NCBI RefSeq assembly: GCF_030815865.1
Contig: NZ_JAUSXI010000001.1
Location: forward strand, 3,844,001-3,908,000
Length of the DNA stretch: 64,000 bases
Source of the DNA: Arthrobacter globiformis
GTDB taxonomy: Bacteria; Actinomycetota; Actinomycetes; Actinomycetales; Micrococcaceae
Direction: 5' to 3'
In this document: positions 44,674 through 55,109 of the stretch, in pieces
Layout of the letters: each line of letters starts with the position of its first letter
Numbering within the stretch: position 1 is the stretch's first letter
Position numbers and translations under genes: made by a program
Notes under the pieces: model-generated
What the model saw: only the letters and a program-made list of their open reading frames with translations
Database searches by the model: none
Told to the model about the DNA's origin: nothing

Positions 44674-44967
44674 AATTAAGCTCAGATAAGCCAAAGGCAT
44701 GGCAGGAACAGAACGGAACCCGCTGGGACGAAGATCACAGCTTCCGCGAAACCGCGGGCGGGGAACCCGCCGTCATCCTGATTCAGGAAGTCCCCCGGAG
44801 GCCGCAAATAACGCGGCGGGGAGACCACAACGCCAGTCAGTAGTGCGGTAGAGGCGCCTGCCGCCGAACAATGTTCGGAACTGGCTGGCCTTTCCCTGCG
44901 CTGACATAATTTAGTTCAGAACCGTGCTTGTGCTATGCCCTGCCCAAGTCCTACCTCCTGAGGATAA
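44674..44967 (+). other. Structured leader region before metNIQ, no recognised element
   Basis: About 295 bases without a supported gene. Hairpin pieces: GGCGGG-GAA-CCCGCC (44757-44771), CCGAAC-AAT-GTTCGG near 44868-44882, and GCCGC/GCGGC around 44803. I tested for the S-box/SAM-I core sequences by eye and did not find them. One reading frame from about 44685 to 44830 stays open for some 48 codons but has no ATG/GTG/TTG start in a good position. A cis-regulatory leader controlling methionine uptake is possible. Confidence 0.35.
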
Positions 44968-46038
44968 ATGATCACAGTCACCGACCTGCGCAAGGTCTAC
45001 CGTCAGGGGAAAAAGGAAGTGGTGGCCCTTGACGGGGTTTCGCTTTCTGTCCCCAAAGGCTCCATCCACGGCATCATCGGCCACTCCGGCGCGGGCAAGT
45101 CCACCCTGGTGCGCTGCCTGACGCTGCTGGACCGCCCCACGTCGGGGTCGGTCAACATTGACGGTACCGAACTGAGCTCTGTCAGGGACTCGGAAATCCG
45201 CGCCGCCCGCCGCCGCATCGGTATGGTCTTCCAGCACGCGAACCTCATGGATTCGCGCACGGCCGCCGGAAACGTGGCCCATCCCATGGAACTGGTCAAG
45301 GCGCCGAAGGACAAGATCCGGGCCAAGGTCACCGAGCTGCTGAAGATTGTGGGCCTCGAAGGCTTCGAGAATGCATACCCCTCCCAGCTTTCCGGCGGAC
45401 AGCGCCAGCGCGTTGGCATCGCCCGCGCCTTGGCATCGGACCCGGACGTCCTGCTGTGCGACGAGCCCACGTCCGCGCTGGATCCCGCCACCACCGATGA
45501 AATCCTCGACCTGATCCAGGACCTGACCCGCCGCCTGCAGCTCACGGTGCTCATCATCACCCATGAGATGCACGTGGTGAAGCGCGTCTGCGGGTCCGTG
45601 TCCCTGCTGTCCAAGGGGCGGGTCATCGAGTCCGGTCCGCTCGCCGAGGTCGCCTCGGACCTGGACAGCAAGTTGGCGCGGGCGCTTCTGCCCCTGCCCG
45701 CGTCGGAACCCATAAAGGGTGCGCTCCAGGCCGGGCCGGTACTGGAGATCCTCTTCTCCGGCGACGGCGCCAAGGAGCCCGTGCTCACGGGAGTGGCACG
45801 GCATTTCGACATTGACCTGAACGTTCTTGCCGGCAGCGTCGAAACCCTCGGCGGCCAGCAGTTCGGCCACCTGCGGGTCCAGCTGGGTGACGACGCCGAC
45901 TTCGACGCCGTCCTGGGCTACCTCCGCGGCCGCGGCATCAGCGCCAAGCTGGCCGGTTCCACCGCCGACGCGGCGGAACTCGCTGAATTCGCCCCGGCGG
46001 ACACCGACTTCGCCGCCGAGACGGGAGACTCCAAGTGA
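44968..46038 (+). CDS. metN: Methionine ABC importer, ATP-binding subunit
   Basis: 356 residues. Walker A GHSGAGKST, Q-loop VFQHANLMDSRT, signature LSGGQRQRVGIARAL, Walker B VLLCDEPTSALD and H-loop ITHEM are present. The C-terminal 90 residues form the NIL domain that senses internal methionine and slows transport. GAGGATAA precedes ATG 44968. It overlaps metI by GTGA. Confidence 0.95.
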   Translation: MITVTDLRKVYRQGKKEVVALDGVSLSVPKGSIHGIIGHSGAGKSTLVRCLTLLDRPTSGSVNIDGTELSSVRDSEIRAARRRIGMVFQHANLMDSRTAAGNVAHPMELVKAPKDKIRAKVTELLKIVGLEGFENAYPSQLSGGQRQRVGIARALASDPDVLLCDEPTSALDPATTDEILDLIQDLTRRLQLTVLIITHEMHVVKRVCGSVSLLSKGRVIESGPLAEVASDLDSKLARALLPLPASEPIKGALQAGPVLEILFSGDGAKEPVLTGVARHFDIDLNVLAGSVETLGGQQFGHLRVQLGDDADFDAVLGYLRGRGISAKLAGSTADAAELAEFAPADTDFAAETGDSK

Positions 46039-46706
46039 ACGAGATCTTCAGCAACCCTGTCCTGGCCAAGGCACTGCCGGAAGCCATCGTCGAGACCCTC
46101 CAGATGGTTGGCATCTCTGCGTTCTTCACCGTGCTGGTGGGACTGCCGCTCGGCGTCTTCCTGCACGTCACCGTCCCCGGCGGGCTGCGGCCCATGCCGG
46201 TGGTTAACCGGATCGTCAGCGACATCGTCGTGAACATCACCCGATCCATCCCCTTTGCGATCCTGATGGTGGCACTGATCCCGCTCGCCCGGCTCCTCGT
46301 GGGGACCAGCCTCGGACCGGTGGCTGCCTCCGTTTCGCTGTCCATCGGAACCATTCCGTTCTTCGCCCGCCTGGTGGAGGCCTGTCTCCGCGACGTCCAC
46401 CACGGCAAGATCGACGCTGCCCAGGTGATGGGCTCCACCCGGATGCAGGTCATCAGCAAGGTGATGCTGCCCGAATCCCTGCCCGCGCTGGTTGCAGCCG
46501 CGACCACCACTGTTGTGACCCTGGTGGGCTACAGTGCCATGGCCGGTCTCGTCGGCGGCGGCGGACTGGGCAAACTCGCCTACAACTACGGCTTCCAGCG
46601 CTTCGACGTCACGGTCATGATCGTCACCATCGTGCTGATCATTGTCCTCGTCCAGCTCATCCAGCTCACGGGCGAATGGATCTCCCGCGGCCTGGACCAC
46701 CGCTAA
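46035..46706 (+). CDS. metI: Methionine ABC importer, permease subunit
   Basis: 223 residues from GTG 46035, overlapping the metN stop. Five membrane helices and the cytoplasmic coupling loop (KIDAAQVMGSTRMQVISKVMLPESLPALV) identify MetI. It forms the channel with MetN and receives substrate from MetQ. Confidence 0.95.
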   Translation: MNEIFSNPVLAKALPEAIVETLQMVGISAFFTVLVGLPLGVFLHVTVPGGLRPMPVVNRIVSDIVVNITRSIPFAILMVALIPLARLLVGTSLGPVAASVSLSIGTIPFFARLVEACLRDVHHGKIDAAQVMGSTRMQVISKVMLPESLPALVAAATTTVVTLVGYSAMAGLVGGGGLGKLAYNYGFQRFDVTVMIVTIVLIIVLVQLIQLTGEWISRGLDHR

Positions 46707-46803
46707 CAGTCTTCACCGCAGGGAGTAGCCGCTCACTGCACCTGAATCGGATCTCCCCGGCGCCGCCGTCGGGATCCAGGTTATTTTGAAAGGAACGCAT
46801 CCC

Positions 46804-47649
46804 ATGCGTAAATCACTCACCCTCCTCGCCACCGGCATCGCCGCGGCCCTGGCACTGACCGGGTGCGGCGGTTCCTCCGCACCCAGCGCCGAGTCCAGCC
46901 AGGCACTTGACCCGGCCAAGCCGGTCACCCTCACCGTCGGCGCCAGCCCCGTTCCGCAGGCCAAGATCCTTGAATTCCTCAACCAGGACCTCGCCCCGAA
47001 GGCCGGCCTCAAGCTGGACATCAAGGAGATCGAGGACTACCAGACGCCCAACACCGCGCTGAGCGACGGCTCGCTGGACGCCAACTACTACCAGCACCTG
47101 CCGTGGTTCGAGGACCAGGTCAAGACCAAGGGCTACGACTTTGGCCACGGCGCCGGCGTACACATCGAGCCGTACGCCGCCTTCTCCGAGAAGGTCAAGA
47201 ACATCAGCGAGATCAAGGACGGCGCCAAGATCGCCATCACCAACGATCCCTCCAACCAGGTCCGGGCGCTCCGGGTGCTGGAAAAGGCCGGCCTGGTCAA
47301 GGACATCAAGGATGACACCTCCGTCATCAGCCTGACTGATGCCCAGAACCCGAAGAAGCTGAAGTTCTCCGAGAACCAGCCTGAACTACTGATCAACGAC
47401 CTGAAGGATCCCTCCGTGGACCTGGCCCTGATCAACGGCAACTTCATCCTCAAGGCCGGGCTCAGCACCACCGACGCCCTGGCCGTGGAATCCACCGAGA
47501 ACAACCCCTACGCCAACTTCCTGGCCTGGCGCTCGGAGTCCAAGGACGACCCGCGCATCAAGAAGCTGGACGAACTCCTGCACTCCGCCGAGGTCAAGGC
47601 CTTCATCCAGAAGGAATGGCCCAACGGTGACGTGACCGTAGCCTTCTAG
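46804..47649 (+). CDS. metQ: Methionine-binding lipoprotein
   Basis: 281 residues from ATG 46804 (GAAAGGAA upstream). Lipobox ALTGC at about residues 17-21. The NlpA/MetQ family shows in VGASPVPQAKILEF, EIEDYQTPNTALSDGSLDANYYQHLPWFE and ITNDPSNQVRAL. It captures D/L-methionine for MetNI. Confidence 0.95.
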   Translation: MRKSLTLLATGIAAALALTGCGGSSAPSAESSQALDPAKPVTLTVGASPVPQAKILEFLNQDLAPKAGLKLDIKEIEDYQTPNTALSDGSLDANYYQHLPWFEDQVKTKGYDFGHGAGVHIEPYAAFSEKVKNISEIKDGAKIAITNDPSNQVRALRVLEKAGLVKDIKDDTSVISLTDAQNPKKLKFSENQPELLINDLKDPSVDLALINGNFILKAGLSTTDALAVESTENNPYANFLAWRSESKDDPRIKKLDELLHSAEVKAFIQKEWPNGDVTVAF

Positions 47650-47674
47650 GCCAGCAGGACACCGAGAACCAAAG

Positions 47675-47708
47675 AACTCCGGCACCCGCCGCGGCGGGTG
47701 CCGGAGTT
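47675..47708. terminator. Bidirectional terminator between metQ and hemL
   Basis: A perfect 16-base stem (47675-47690 with 47693-47708) with CTTT on the right and CTTTGGTT when read leftward. It lies 25 bases after the metQ stop and 29 bases after the end of the leftward hemL gene. Confidence 0.85.
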
Positions 47709-47737
47709 CTTTAATCAAGAGAAAGTCCGACGGCGGT

Positions 47738-49069
47738 TTAGGCCTTCGCGGCGGCGGCCGCCTCCGCGGCGGCGGGCAATGCCTCGAAGATCCGGTTCAT
47801 GGCGGCGTCGTCGTGCGCCGCGGACAGGAACCAGGCCTCGAAGACGGACGGCGGCAGGTAGACGCCCGAATCCAGCATGGAGTGGAAGAAGGGCGCGTAG
47901 CGGAACGACTCCTGCTTCAGCGCGTCGCTGTAGTTGTGGACCCCCTGCTCCGACGTGCCGAAGGCCACTGAGAACAGGTTGCCGGCGCGCTGGATGGAGT
48001 GGTCCACGCCGGCCGCATCCAGCGCGGTGGAGAGAGCGCCGGACAGTTCCAGTGACCGCGCGTCCACGAACGCGTACACGTCCCGGGTGGCGTGCGTCAG
48101 GGTGGCGACGCCGGCGGCCATGGCCACCGGGTTCCCGGACAGCGTGCCGGCCTGGTAAACGGGACCGAGCGGCGCGAGGTAGTCCATGACGTCGGCACGT
48201 CCGCCGAGGGCCGCCGTCGGCATGCCCCCGCCGATGACCTTGCCGAACGTCAGCAGGTCGGGGGTCCACTTCTCCGTGGCGTCGGCGGCGCCGCCGGTGA
48301 GGCCCCAGTAGCCGGAGTATCCGGTGCGGAAGCCGGTCAGGACCTCGTCGACGATCAGCAGGGCGCCGTGGGCGGCGGTGATCCGTGAGAGGCCGGCATT
48401 GAAGCCCTCGCCCGGGGTGACCACGCCCATGTTGGCCGGCGCGGCCTCGGTGATGACGGCGGCGATGTTAGGGCCGTGCTCGGCGAAGGCGGCCTCGACG
48501 GCGCCGAGGTCGTTGTAGGGCAGCACCAGGGTCTCGGCGGCGGTGGCGGCCGTGACGCCGGCGGAACCGGGCAGGGCAAGGGTGGCCACGCCGGAGCCTG
48601 CGGACGCGAGCAGCCCGTCGAGGTGGCCGTGGTAGCAGCCGGCAAACTTGATGACCAGGTTGCGGCCGGTGAAGCCCCTGGCCAGCCGGATAGCCGTCAT
48701 GGTGGCTTCCGTGCCGGTGGACACCATGCGCAGCCGTTCAACGGCGGAAACGCGTTCCTTGACGATGGCCGCCAGGTTGGCCTCGTCGGGGGTCGAGGCA
48801 CCGAAGGAGAGTCCGCGGTCCACCGCGGCGTGCACGGCATCGAGGACGGCAGGGTGGGCGTGTCCCAGCAGGGCCGGGCCCCAGGAGCATACCAGGTCCA
48901 CGTAGTCGTTGCCGTCGGCATCGGTCAGGTAAGGGCCCTTGGCCGCCACCATGAAGCGGGGCGTGCCACCGACGGAACCGAAGGCGCGGACCGGGGAGTT
49001 CACGCCGCCGGGCATCAACTGGCGGGCGCGGTCGAAGAGTTCCTCGTTGCGAGGGGTACTGGAAGTCAT
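47738..49069 (-). CDS. hemL: Glutamate-1-semialdehyde 2,1-aminomutase
   Basis: 443 residues from ATG 49069 ([12 protein letters not shown]). PLP lysine in [14 protein letters not shown], the substrate loop [17 protein letters not shown] and VDEVLTGFR are all standard. It converts glutamate-1-semialdehyde, the HemA product, to 5-aminolevulinate. It is the last gene of the leftward heme run, 13 bases after the LLM gene. Confidence 0.96.
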   Translation of the reverse strand: MTSSTPRNEELFDRARQLMPGGVNSPVRAFGSVGGTPRFMVAAKGPYLTDADGNDYVDLVCSWGPALLGHAHPAVLDAVHAAVDRGLSFGASTPDEANLAAIVKERVSAVERLRMVSTGTEATMTAIRLARGFTGRNLVIKFAGCYHGHLDGLLASAGSGVATLALPGSAGVTAATAAETLVLPYNDLGAVEAAFAEHGPNIAAVITEAAPANMGVVTPGEGFNAGLSRITAAHGALLIVDEVLTGFRTGYSGYWGLTGGAADATEKWTPDLLTFGKVIGGGMPTAALGGRADVMDYLAPLGPVYQAGTLSGNPVAMAAGVATLTHATRDVYAFVDARSLELSGALSTALDAAGVDHSIQRAGNLFSVAFGTSEQGVHNYSDALKQESFRYAPFFHSMLDSGVYLPPSVFEAWFLSAAHDDAAMNRIFEALPAAAEAAAAAKA

Positions 49070-49082
49070 GGTTCCCATTCTT

Positions 49083-50210
49083 TCAGTCTGCGGGAGTGTC
49101 GCCGGACAAGGTTTCACCGGACAGGAGCTCGGCGACCCGCGGTGCCACCACGGTGCCGAAGAGTTCGATGCAGCGCATCATGGATTCGTGCGGCAGCGTG
49201 CCGTTGCCGTATTTCAGGTCGAAGCGGTCGACGCCGAGGTTCCGCTTGAGCAGCGCGATCTTCCGCGCCACCGTCTCCGGTGAACCGACGTACAGGGCGC
49301 CCTCGGGTCCGCACATGGCGTCGAATTCCCGCCGGTTTCCCGGGCCCCAGCCCCGCTCGGCGCCGATCCTGTTGCGCTGGGCAAGCCAGTGCGGAAAGAG
49401 CTCCTCGCGGGCCGCCTCGTCGGTCTCGGCGATGTGGCCGGGCGAGTGGGTGGCGATCTGCTGCATGGGCTGGCCGTACTTGGCAATCGCCTCGCGGTAC
49501 AGGTCAACCAGCGGAGCAAAGGCGCGGGGCTGGCCGCCGATGATGGCAAAGATGATCGGGTAGCCGTACTCCGCGCACCGCAGGACGGACTCCGGGGTGC
49601 CGCCCACGCCGATCCAGGCCGGCAGCAGGTGGTGCTCCAGCGGCGGATAGACGCTCAGCCCGGCGAGGGCCGGCCGGGTGCGCCCTTCCCAGTGGACCGG
49701 CTTCTGCGCCCGCACCCTGTCGAAGAGCTCGAGCTTCTCCTCGAACAGCACCTCGTAGTCCGCCAGGTCCAGGCCGAACAGCGGAAAGGACTCGACGAAC
49801 GAGCCGCGGCCGAGCATGACCTCGGCGCGGCCGCTGGACAGGGCGTCCACGGTGGAGAAGCGCTGGAACACGCGGATCGGATCGTCCGAACTCAGGACGG
49901 TCACGGCCGAACCGAGCCTGATGTTCGTGGTCCTCGCCGCGGCGGCCGCCAGGAACACCTCGGGGGCGGACACGGCAAAGTCGCGGCGGTGGTGCTCCCC
50001 CACACCGAAGGCATGCAGGCCGACGGCGTCAGCCAGCACCGCCTGGTCCAGGAGCTCCCGCAGCACCTGGGCATGCGACTTCGGCTCGCCGGCACCGTCC
50101 ACTCCGACGTCGCCGAACGTGTTCAGGCCCAGCAGGATCTGCCCGTGACCCACCGGAGCCGTGGGCCACGCGGCCGATGCTGTGGCCTGGCCCGGGACCG
50201 CCTCCGGCAT
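49083..50210 (-). CDS. LLM class flavin-dependent oxidoreductase in the heme operon
   Basis: 375 residues, luciferase-like monooxygenase TIM barrel (GEHHRRDF near residue 72, [40 protein letters not shown]). It uses F420 or FMN, which one cannot be told. The start overlaps the hemB stop by ATGA, so it is part of the heme transcription unit, between hemB and hemL. No heme-pathway step requires it, so its role there is unclear. Confidence 0.85.
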   Translation of the reverse strand: MPEAVPGQATASAAWPTAPVGHGQILLGLNTFGDVGVDGAGEPKSHAQVLRELLDQAVLADAVGLHAFGVGEHHRRDFAVSAPEVFLAAAAARTTNIRLGSAVTVLSSDDPIRVFQRFSTVDALSSGRAEVMLGRGSFVESFPLFGLDLADYEVLFEEKLELFDRVRAQKPVHWEGRTRPALAGLSVYPPLEHHLLPAWIGVGGTPESVLRCAEYGYPIIFAIIGGQPRAFAPLVDLYREAIAKYGQPMQQIATHSPGHIAETDEAAREELFPHWLAQRNRIGAERGWGPGNRREFDAMCGPEGALYVGSPETVARKIALLKRNLGVDRFDLKYGNGTLPHESMMRCIELFGTVVAPRVAELLSGETLSGDTPAD

Positions 50211-51190
50211 CAGGATTCCTTGAGCCAGCCGGCGATTTCGCTGGCCCAGTACGTGAGGACCATGTTGGCCCCGGCGCGGCGGATGCCGAGGACAGACTCC
50301 GTGATGGCAGCACGCCGGTCGATCCAGCCGTTGGCGGCGGCGGCCTCGATCATGGCGTACTCACCCGAGATTTGGTAGGCGGCGACCGGCACAGGGCTCA
50401 TCTCGGCGACATCGGCAAGGATGTCAAGGTAGCTCATGGCCGGCTTGACCATCACCATGTCCGCACCTTCGGCAAGATCCAGTTCCACCTCTTGGATGGC
50501 CTCGCGGCGGTTGGCGGCGTCCATCTGGTAGGTCCTGCGGTCGCCCTTCAGCTGCGAGTCCACCGCTTCCCGGAACGGGCCGTAGAACGCCGACGCGTAC
50601 TTCGCGGCGTAGGCCACCACAGCGGTGTTCACGTGGCCGGCGTCTTCCAGGGCCTGGCGGATCACGCCGATCTGTCCGTCCATCATTCCGGACGGGCCCA
50701 GCGCGTGGGCGCCGGCGTCGGCCTGGGCCACTGCCATCTTCGCGTAGATCTCCAACGTGGCGTCGTTGTCCACGTAGCCGTCGCTGTCGAGGACGCCGCA
50801 GTGGCCGTGGTCGGTGAATTCGTCCAGGCAGACGTCGCTCATCACCACCAGGCTGTCCCCCACCTCGGCCCGGACGTCGCGGATGGCCTTGTTGAGGACC
50901 CCGTCCGGGTCCAGGGACGCCGTCCCCTCCGCGTCCCTGGACCCGGGAATGCCGAACAGCATGATGCCGCCGACGCCCAGCTCCACGGCTTCGGCTGCCG
51001 CTCGCTTGAGGGTGTCGGTGGTGTGCTGCACAACGCCCGGCATGGAGGCGATCGGGTTGGGCTCCGACAGCCCCTCGCGGATGAACGCGGGAAGGATCAG
51101 GTCTGCCGGGGCAAGCCGGTGCTCAGCCGTGAGCCTGCGCATGGCGGGGGTGGTGCGGAGCCGCCGGGGGCGGTGGTGCGGAAAGCTCAT
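50210..51190 (-). CDS. hemB: Porphobilinogen synthase (5-aminolevulinate dehydratase)
   Basis: 326 residues from ATG 51190. Catalytic lysines lie in [18 protein letters not shown] and [12 protein letters not shown], with the [15 protein letters not shown] metal-lid region. It joins two 5-aminolevulinates into porphobilinogen. The gene follows hemD by 10 bases and overlaps the LLM gene. Confidence 0.96.
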   Translation of the reverse strand: MSFPHHRPRRLRTTPAMRRLTAEHRLAPADLILPAFIREGLSEPNPIASMPGVVQHTTDTLKRAAAEAVELGVGGIMLFGIPGSRDAEGTASLDPDGVLNKAIRDVRAEVGDSLVVMSDVCLDEFTDHGHCGVLDSDGYVDNDATLEIYAKMAVAQADAGAHALGPSGMMDGQIGVIRQALEDAGHVNTAVVAYAAKYASAFYGPFREAVDSQLKGDRRTYQMDAANRREAIQEVELDLAEGADMVMVKPAMSYLDILADVAEMSPVPVAAYQISGEYAMIEAAAANGWIDRRAAITESVLGIRRAGANMVLTYWASEIAGWLKES

Positions 51191-51200
51191 GTCCTGTCCT

Positions 51201-52088
51201 TCACTGTGGGCCTGCTGTTGATGAGTGGTTGTTAGGGGCAACTGCCCGGATGACGGCCGCCACGAGCCCTTCCGGCGTGGGCTGCCGGGCCGTGGCAGCC
51301 ACGACGAGTCCTAGGGATTCCGCCTCAGCCGCTGTCGCCGGGCCGATGGCCACGAGGCGGCAGGAGCCGAGCGGCGCCAGGGTGGCGCCGATGCGCCGCA
51401 CCGCGCTGGGTGAGGCGGCGACGACGGCGGCCAAGGCGCCGTCGTCGACCTCGGCTTTCGCTTCCGCGGGCGTCAGCAGCGGCAGCGGGCCTGTGCCCGC
51501 ACTGCCGCTTTGGCCAAGGCGCCGCGCCGGTTCTGCCGGGAAGTCCACCGTGGAATAGGCCACCACAGTGCGCACCCGGGCGCCCTTCGCCGCAAGCCCC
51601 CGGGCCAGCGCAGGGGCCGCGATATCGGACTGCGGCAGCAGCACGGCGGCAGGACCGCCGGGCCATCCGTTGACGATCCCGGAGGCTGAATGTTCTTGCT
51701 CCGGCTCGAAGTGCACGGCAATCCCCGCAGCCTCAAGCGCCGACCGGCTCGCGGGGCCCACCGCGGCAACTCGGGTTCCGGCCGGAAGCCAGTCGCCCAG
51801 TCTCACGGAGCGCTCTGCCGCCTTTTCCTGCAATGCCAGGACGGTGGTGGCACTGCTGACCACGAGCCACTCAAAGCTGCCCGCGCCCAGCGCCTCAAAG
51901 GCGTCGTCAAGCGCTACCTGGTCCGGGGCGCGTTCGGCGGCCGTCAGCGGCAGCAGGAGGGGAACGGCGCCGGCCAGCCGCAGTGCCTCCGTGAGGGGCC
52001 CGGACCGCTCGGGGCTCCGCGTCACCAGGATGCGGCGCCCGTCCAGCGGGCGCCGGCCCGCCGGGATTTCCCCGCTCGTCGTTCCCAT
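51201..52088 (-). CDS. hemD: Uroporphyrinogen-III synthase
   Basis: 295 residues, a low-similarity family recognised by [16 protein letters not shown] at the start, [41 protein letters not shown] and [15 protein letters not shown]. It closes hydroxymethylbilane into uroporphyrinogen III with ring D inversion. It lies 17 bases after hemC. Confidence 0.9.
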   Translation of the reverse strand: MGTTSGEIPAGRRPLDGRRILVTRSPERSGPLTEALRLAGAVPLLLPLTAAERAPDQVALDDAFEALGAGSFEWLVVSSATTVLALQEKAAERSVRLGDWLPAGTRVAAVGPASRSALEAAGIAVHFEPEQEHSASGIVNGWPGGPAAVLLPQSDIAAPALARGLAAKGARVRTVVAYSTVDFPAEPARRLGQSGSAGTGPLPLLTPAEAKAEVDDGALAAVVAASPSAVRRIGATLAPLGSCRLVAIGPATAAEAESLGLVVAATARQPTPEGLVAAVIRAVAPNNHSSTAGPQ

Positions 52089-52105
52089 TCGGTGGCCGGC
52101 TGCGG

Positions 52106-53104
52106 TCAGGAAGCCGTCAGGTCCGCGATGTCCGCAGCCCCCGCTGCCAGCAGGACCTCGGCGAGTTCGATGCCGAGCAGGGTGGCGCCCACCTCGGTGA
52201 GTCCGTCCGTCGCCCGCTTGTCCCGCACCGAGGCGGCGCCGTCCACGGCGCAGACCACGGCTTCAAGGTGGAGCATGCTGCCCTTCCGGTAGGCGTACGC
52301 GCCCACGGGGGCGGCGCACCCTGCCTCGAGCCGGGCAAGCAGAGCACGTTCGGCCGTGACCGCAAGCCTGGTGTCGGCGTCGTCAAGGGCGGCCAGTGCC
52401 TGGGCGAGCACGCCCTGCGACCCCTCGGTGGAGCCGGCCCGGCGCGGCGCCTCGGCTGTGCGGCATTCGATGGCCAGTGATCCCTGGCCTGCTGCCGGGA
52501 GCATGATGTCCGTCTCCAGGTACTCGGTGACGGTGTCCAGGCGGCCTATCCGTTCCAGTCCGGCGGCGGCCAGGACTACGGCGTCGAGGTCGCACGACTT
52601 CCCGGCAACCACCGCGTCGGTGGCGTTGCCGGGCAGCCCGGGCACCCGGCCCAGCCGCGTGTCCACGTTGCCGCGGATGTCCACGATGTCCAGGTCGGGG
52701 CGTACGGCGCGGAGCTGCGCTGCCCGGCGGGGAGAGCCGGTGCCGACGCGGGCGCCCTTGGGCAGGTCGGCCAGCTTGAGCCCATCCCGGGCGCAGAGGA
52801 CGTCGCGGACGTCCACGCGGGGCGGGGTGGCGGCCAGCGTCAGGCCCAGGGCGGAACCCGTGGGCAGGTCCTTCAGGGAGTGGACAGCCACGTCGCACTC
52901 GTTCCGCAGCAGCGCGTCGCGCAGTGCGGCCACGAAGACGCCGGTGCCGCCCATCTGGGACAGCGAGCCAGTGAGGACGTCGCCGTCGGTCCGAACATGG
53001 ACGAGTTCGACGTCGAAACCTCCGACGGCGGCCAGCCGGTCGGCCGTCTGCTGGGTCTGGGTCAGGGCGAGCTTGCTCGCCCTGGTGCCGATCCGTACTG
53101 TCAC
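52106..53104 (-). CDS. hemC: Hydroxymethylbilane synthase (porphobilinogen deaminase)
   Basis: 332 residues from GTG 53104, overlapping the hemH stop (GTGA). RIGTRASKLALTQT at the N-terminus, HSLKDLPT, GTGSPRRAAQL, IRGNVDTRL, LPAAGQGSLAIECR and the dipyrromethane cofactor cysteine in EAGCAAPVGAYA are present. It polymerises four porphobilinogens. Confidence 0.96.
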   Translation of the reverse strand: MTVRIGTRASKLALTQTQQTADRLAAVGGFDVELVHVRTDGDVLTGSLSQMGGTGVFVAALRDALLRNECDVAVHSLKDLPTGSALGLTLAATPPRVDVRDVLCARDGLKLADLPKGARVGTGSPRRAAQLRAVRPDLDIVDIRGNVDTRLGRVPGLPGNATDAVVAGKSCDLDAVVLAAAGLERIGRLDTVTEYLETDIMLPAAGQGSLAIECRTAEAPRRAGSTEGSQGVLAQALAALDDADTRLAVTAERALLARLEAGCAAPVGAYAYRKGSMLHLEAVVCAVDGAASVRDKRATDGLTEVGATLLGIELAEVLLAAGAADIADLTAS

Positions 53105-54337
53105 TTCGCGTCCTGCCCGGCGGCCGGGTAGGGGTCGTGCCCCTGGCCGACGGTGGTGTCGGCGCCGGCAATGGTGGGCTTTTCGCCGCGGAAGTTTTCG
53201 CAGCAGCCGGGGCGGCAGACGTCGTACCAGGGGCCGAGGCCGGTGAGGGCCTGGCGGTCCGCGATGTTGTTGGCTACCGTGCGTTCGCAGATCAGTTCCA
53301 CGAGCCCCTCGACAAAGCGGCGGTGCGTCCCCGGCGTGGGCACGCGTGTGGCGGCAAGTCCAAGCTCCTTGCAGGTCTGCAGCGCTTCAGTGTCGAGGTC
53401 CCAGACCACCTCCATGTGGTCGCTGACAAAGCCCAGGGGCACAATCACGATGCCCGCGACGCCCTGCTTGGCTAAGTCCTCGATGGCATCGTTGATGTCC
53501 GGTTTCCAGCCACGGGATATGTGGGGCGCCGGACCGCGACTGGTAGACGAGGGACCACGGGGCGGACAGGCCGGAATCGGCTTCCACGCGGCGCATGATC
53601 TCCGCGCCGTTGGCGAGGTGCTGGGCCACGTAGGCGGAATCCTCCGCGAATTCACGAGGCTCGTCCTCGGAACGGCCGGCGGCCACTGCATCCCGGGTGG
53701 GGATGGAGTGGGTGGCGAAGAGAACGTGGATGGGTGCGTCAGGCTTACCGGCGGCGGCAAGCTGCGCGCGCACCTCGGCAACTCCCTCGGCGGTACCTGC
53801 AATGAAGGGTTCCACGAAGCCGGGGTGGTCGAAGTACTGGCGGACCTTGTCCACTTCCAGCCTGCCGTCGAGCCCGGTTTCGGTCAGGGCCATGCCGATG
53901 TCCTCGCGGTACTGGCGGCAGCTGGAGTAGCAGGAGTACGCGCTCGTGGTGAGCATGAGCAGCCGGCGGTGGCCGGCGTCGTACGCGTCCTGGAGGGTCT
54001 GCGGGATGTAGGGATCCCAGTTGCGGTTGCCCCACAGCACGGGGAGGTCGATGCCGCGCGCGGCCAGCTCAGCCTCGAGGGCGGCCTTCAGCTCGCGGTT
54101 CTGCTGGTTGATCGGGCTGATGCCGCCGTTGGCGCGGTAGTGGTGGGATACCTCTTCGAGACGCTCATCGGGGATTCCCCGGCCGCGGGTGACGTTGCGA
54201 AGGAACGGGATGACGTCGTCCTGGCCTTCGGGACCACCGAAGGAGGCGAGGAGGACGCCGTCGTATTCCTTGGGGGCAAGCCTGCCGGTTTTGGCGACTG
54301 CGTTCACGGCGTCTTCCTGCGGGTCCAACGGACTCAT
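53101..54337 (-). pseudogene. hemH: Coproporphyrin/protoporphyrin ferrochelatase, broken by a one-base frameshift
   Basis: From ATG 54337 the frame reads a good ferrochelatase (LLASFGGPEGQDDVIPFLRNVT, SAYSCYSSCRQYREDIG, FATHSIPTRD with the catalytic His) as far as QSRSGAPHIPWLE, then turns to nonsense and stops at 53387. The next frame continues exactly where needed (PDINDAIEDLAKQG, GFVSDHMEVVWDLD with the catalytic Glu) to a C-terminal CRPGCC cluster motif. One extra T in TTT at 53503-53505 (an A in the sense strand) explains the break; removing it restores 411 residues. Either a real mutation or a sequence error. The first ATG overlaps chdC. Confidence 0.9.
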
Positions 54338-55035
54338 GCGAGGACCTCGGCGATCTCGCCCGCGGTGATCCGCCGCCCCGTGTAGAACGGGATCTCCTCG
54401 CGGACGTGGTTGCGCGCTTCGGTGGAACGCAGGTGGCGCATCAGGTCCACGAGGTCCACAAGCTCGGGCGCCTCCAGGCCAAGGATCCATTCCCAGTCGC
54501 CGAGGGCAAACGAGGAAACGGTGTTGGAAATGACTTGCGGGAAGTCGCGGCCCAGCAGGCCGTGGTCGCGCAGCATCGTGCCGCGTTCGTTCTCCGGCAG
54601 CAGGTACCACTCGTAGGACCGGACGAACGGGTACACGCACAGCCATTCCGCCGGCTCCACGCCCCGGGAAAACGCCGGCGTGTGGTTCTTGGCAAACTCC
54701 GCTTCGCGGTGCACACCCATTGCGGACCAGACGATTTCGGTTCCTGCGAACAGCTTGCTGCGGCGGATGTCTCGGATGGCCTGCTGCAGCGCCTCGGGCT
54801 TGGGGCCGTGGAGCCAGACCATGACGTCGGCGTCGGCGCGCATGGCGGAAACGTCGTAGCTTCCGCGGTGGGTAACCCCTCCCCCGGCCAGGCGCGCCAC
54901 CAGGGAGTCGAAATCCTCGGCGGCATCGGCGCTGCGGAGGGCCTCGGCGGAGCGCTTGAAAACGGTCCAGAGGGTGAAGAACTGCTCAGCTGATTCTTCG
55001 GTTTTGGTGACAGATTCGGCAGGAGTGTGGCTCAT
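54334..55035 (-). CDS. chdC: Coproheme decarboxylase (HemQ)
   Basis: 233 residues. YPFVRSYEWYLLP holds the catalytic Tyr, RDHGLLGRDF the heme-binding His, and ALGDWEWIL, STEARNHVREEIPFYTGRR the C-terminal substrate contacts. The protein decarboxylates coproheme to heme using hydrogen peroxide and shows that this organism uses the coproporphyrin branch. It overlaps hemH by ATGA, and GGCAGGA precedes ATG 55035. Confidence 0.95.
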   Translation of the reverse strand: MSHTPAESVTKTEESAEQFFTLWTVFKRSAEALRSADAAEDFDSLVARLAGGGVTHRGSYDVSAMRADADVMVWLHGPKPEALQQAIRDIRRSKLFAGTEIVWSAMGVHREAEFAKNHTPAFSRGVEPAEWLCVYPFVRSYEWYLLPENERGTMLRDHGLLGRDFPQVISNTVSSFALGDWEWILGLEAPELVDLVDLMRHLRSTEARNHVREEIPFYTGRRITAGEIAEVLA

Positions 55036-55080
55036 GGTTACTATCCTGCCCCTTCCATGCGGCCTAAGTCGAAAAAGTCA

Positions 55081-55101
55081 ACTTCTACATCGCGTAGAAG
55101 T
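55081..55101 (-). terminator. Hairpin and U-run after the surface protein gene
   Basis: Perfect 8-base arms (ACTTCTAC at 55081-55088 and GTAGAAGT at 55094-55101) with a 5-base loop. Read leftward it is followed by TGAC and five Ts. It lies 9 bases after the surface protein gene and about 46 bases before chdC, so it can end the former and isolate the heme run. An operator role is also possible. Confidence 0.6.
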
Positions 55102-55109
55102 GGCTAACT

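Noticed and set aside
44699..44854. A 51-codon frame starting ATG at 44699 in the metN leader
   Set aside because: Arg/Pro/Gly-rich random-looking product, no ribosome binding site, and it crosses the hairpins of the leader.
44674..44967. SAM-I or other known riboswitch before metN
   Set aside because: The conserved core sequences were not found; only hairpins are visible, so it is kept as an unexplained leader.
53495..53520. Programmed frameshifting in hemH
   Set aside because: The site is not a known slippery heptamer and would need skipping of a base; a mutation or sequence error is simpler.
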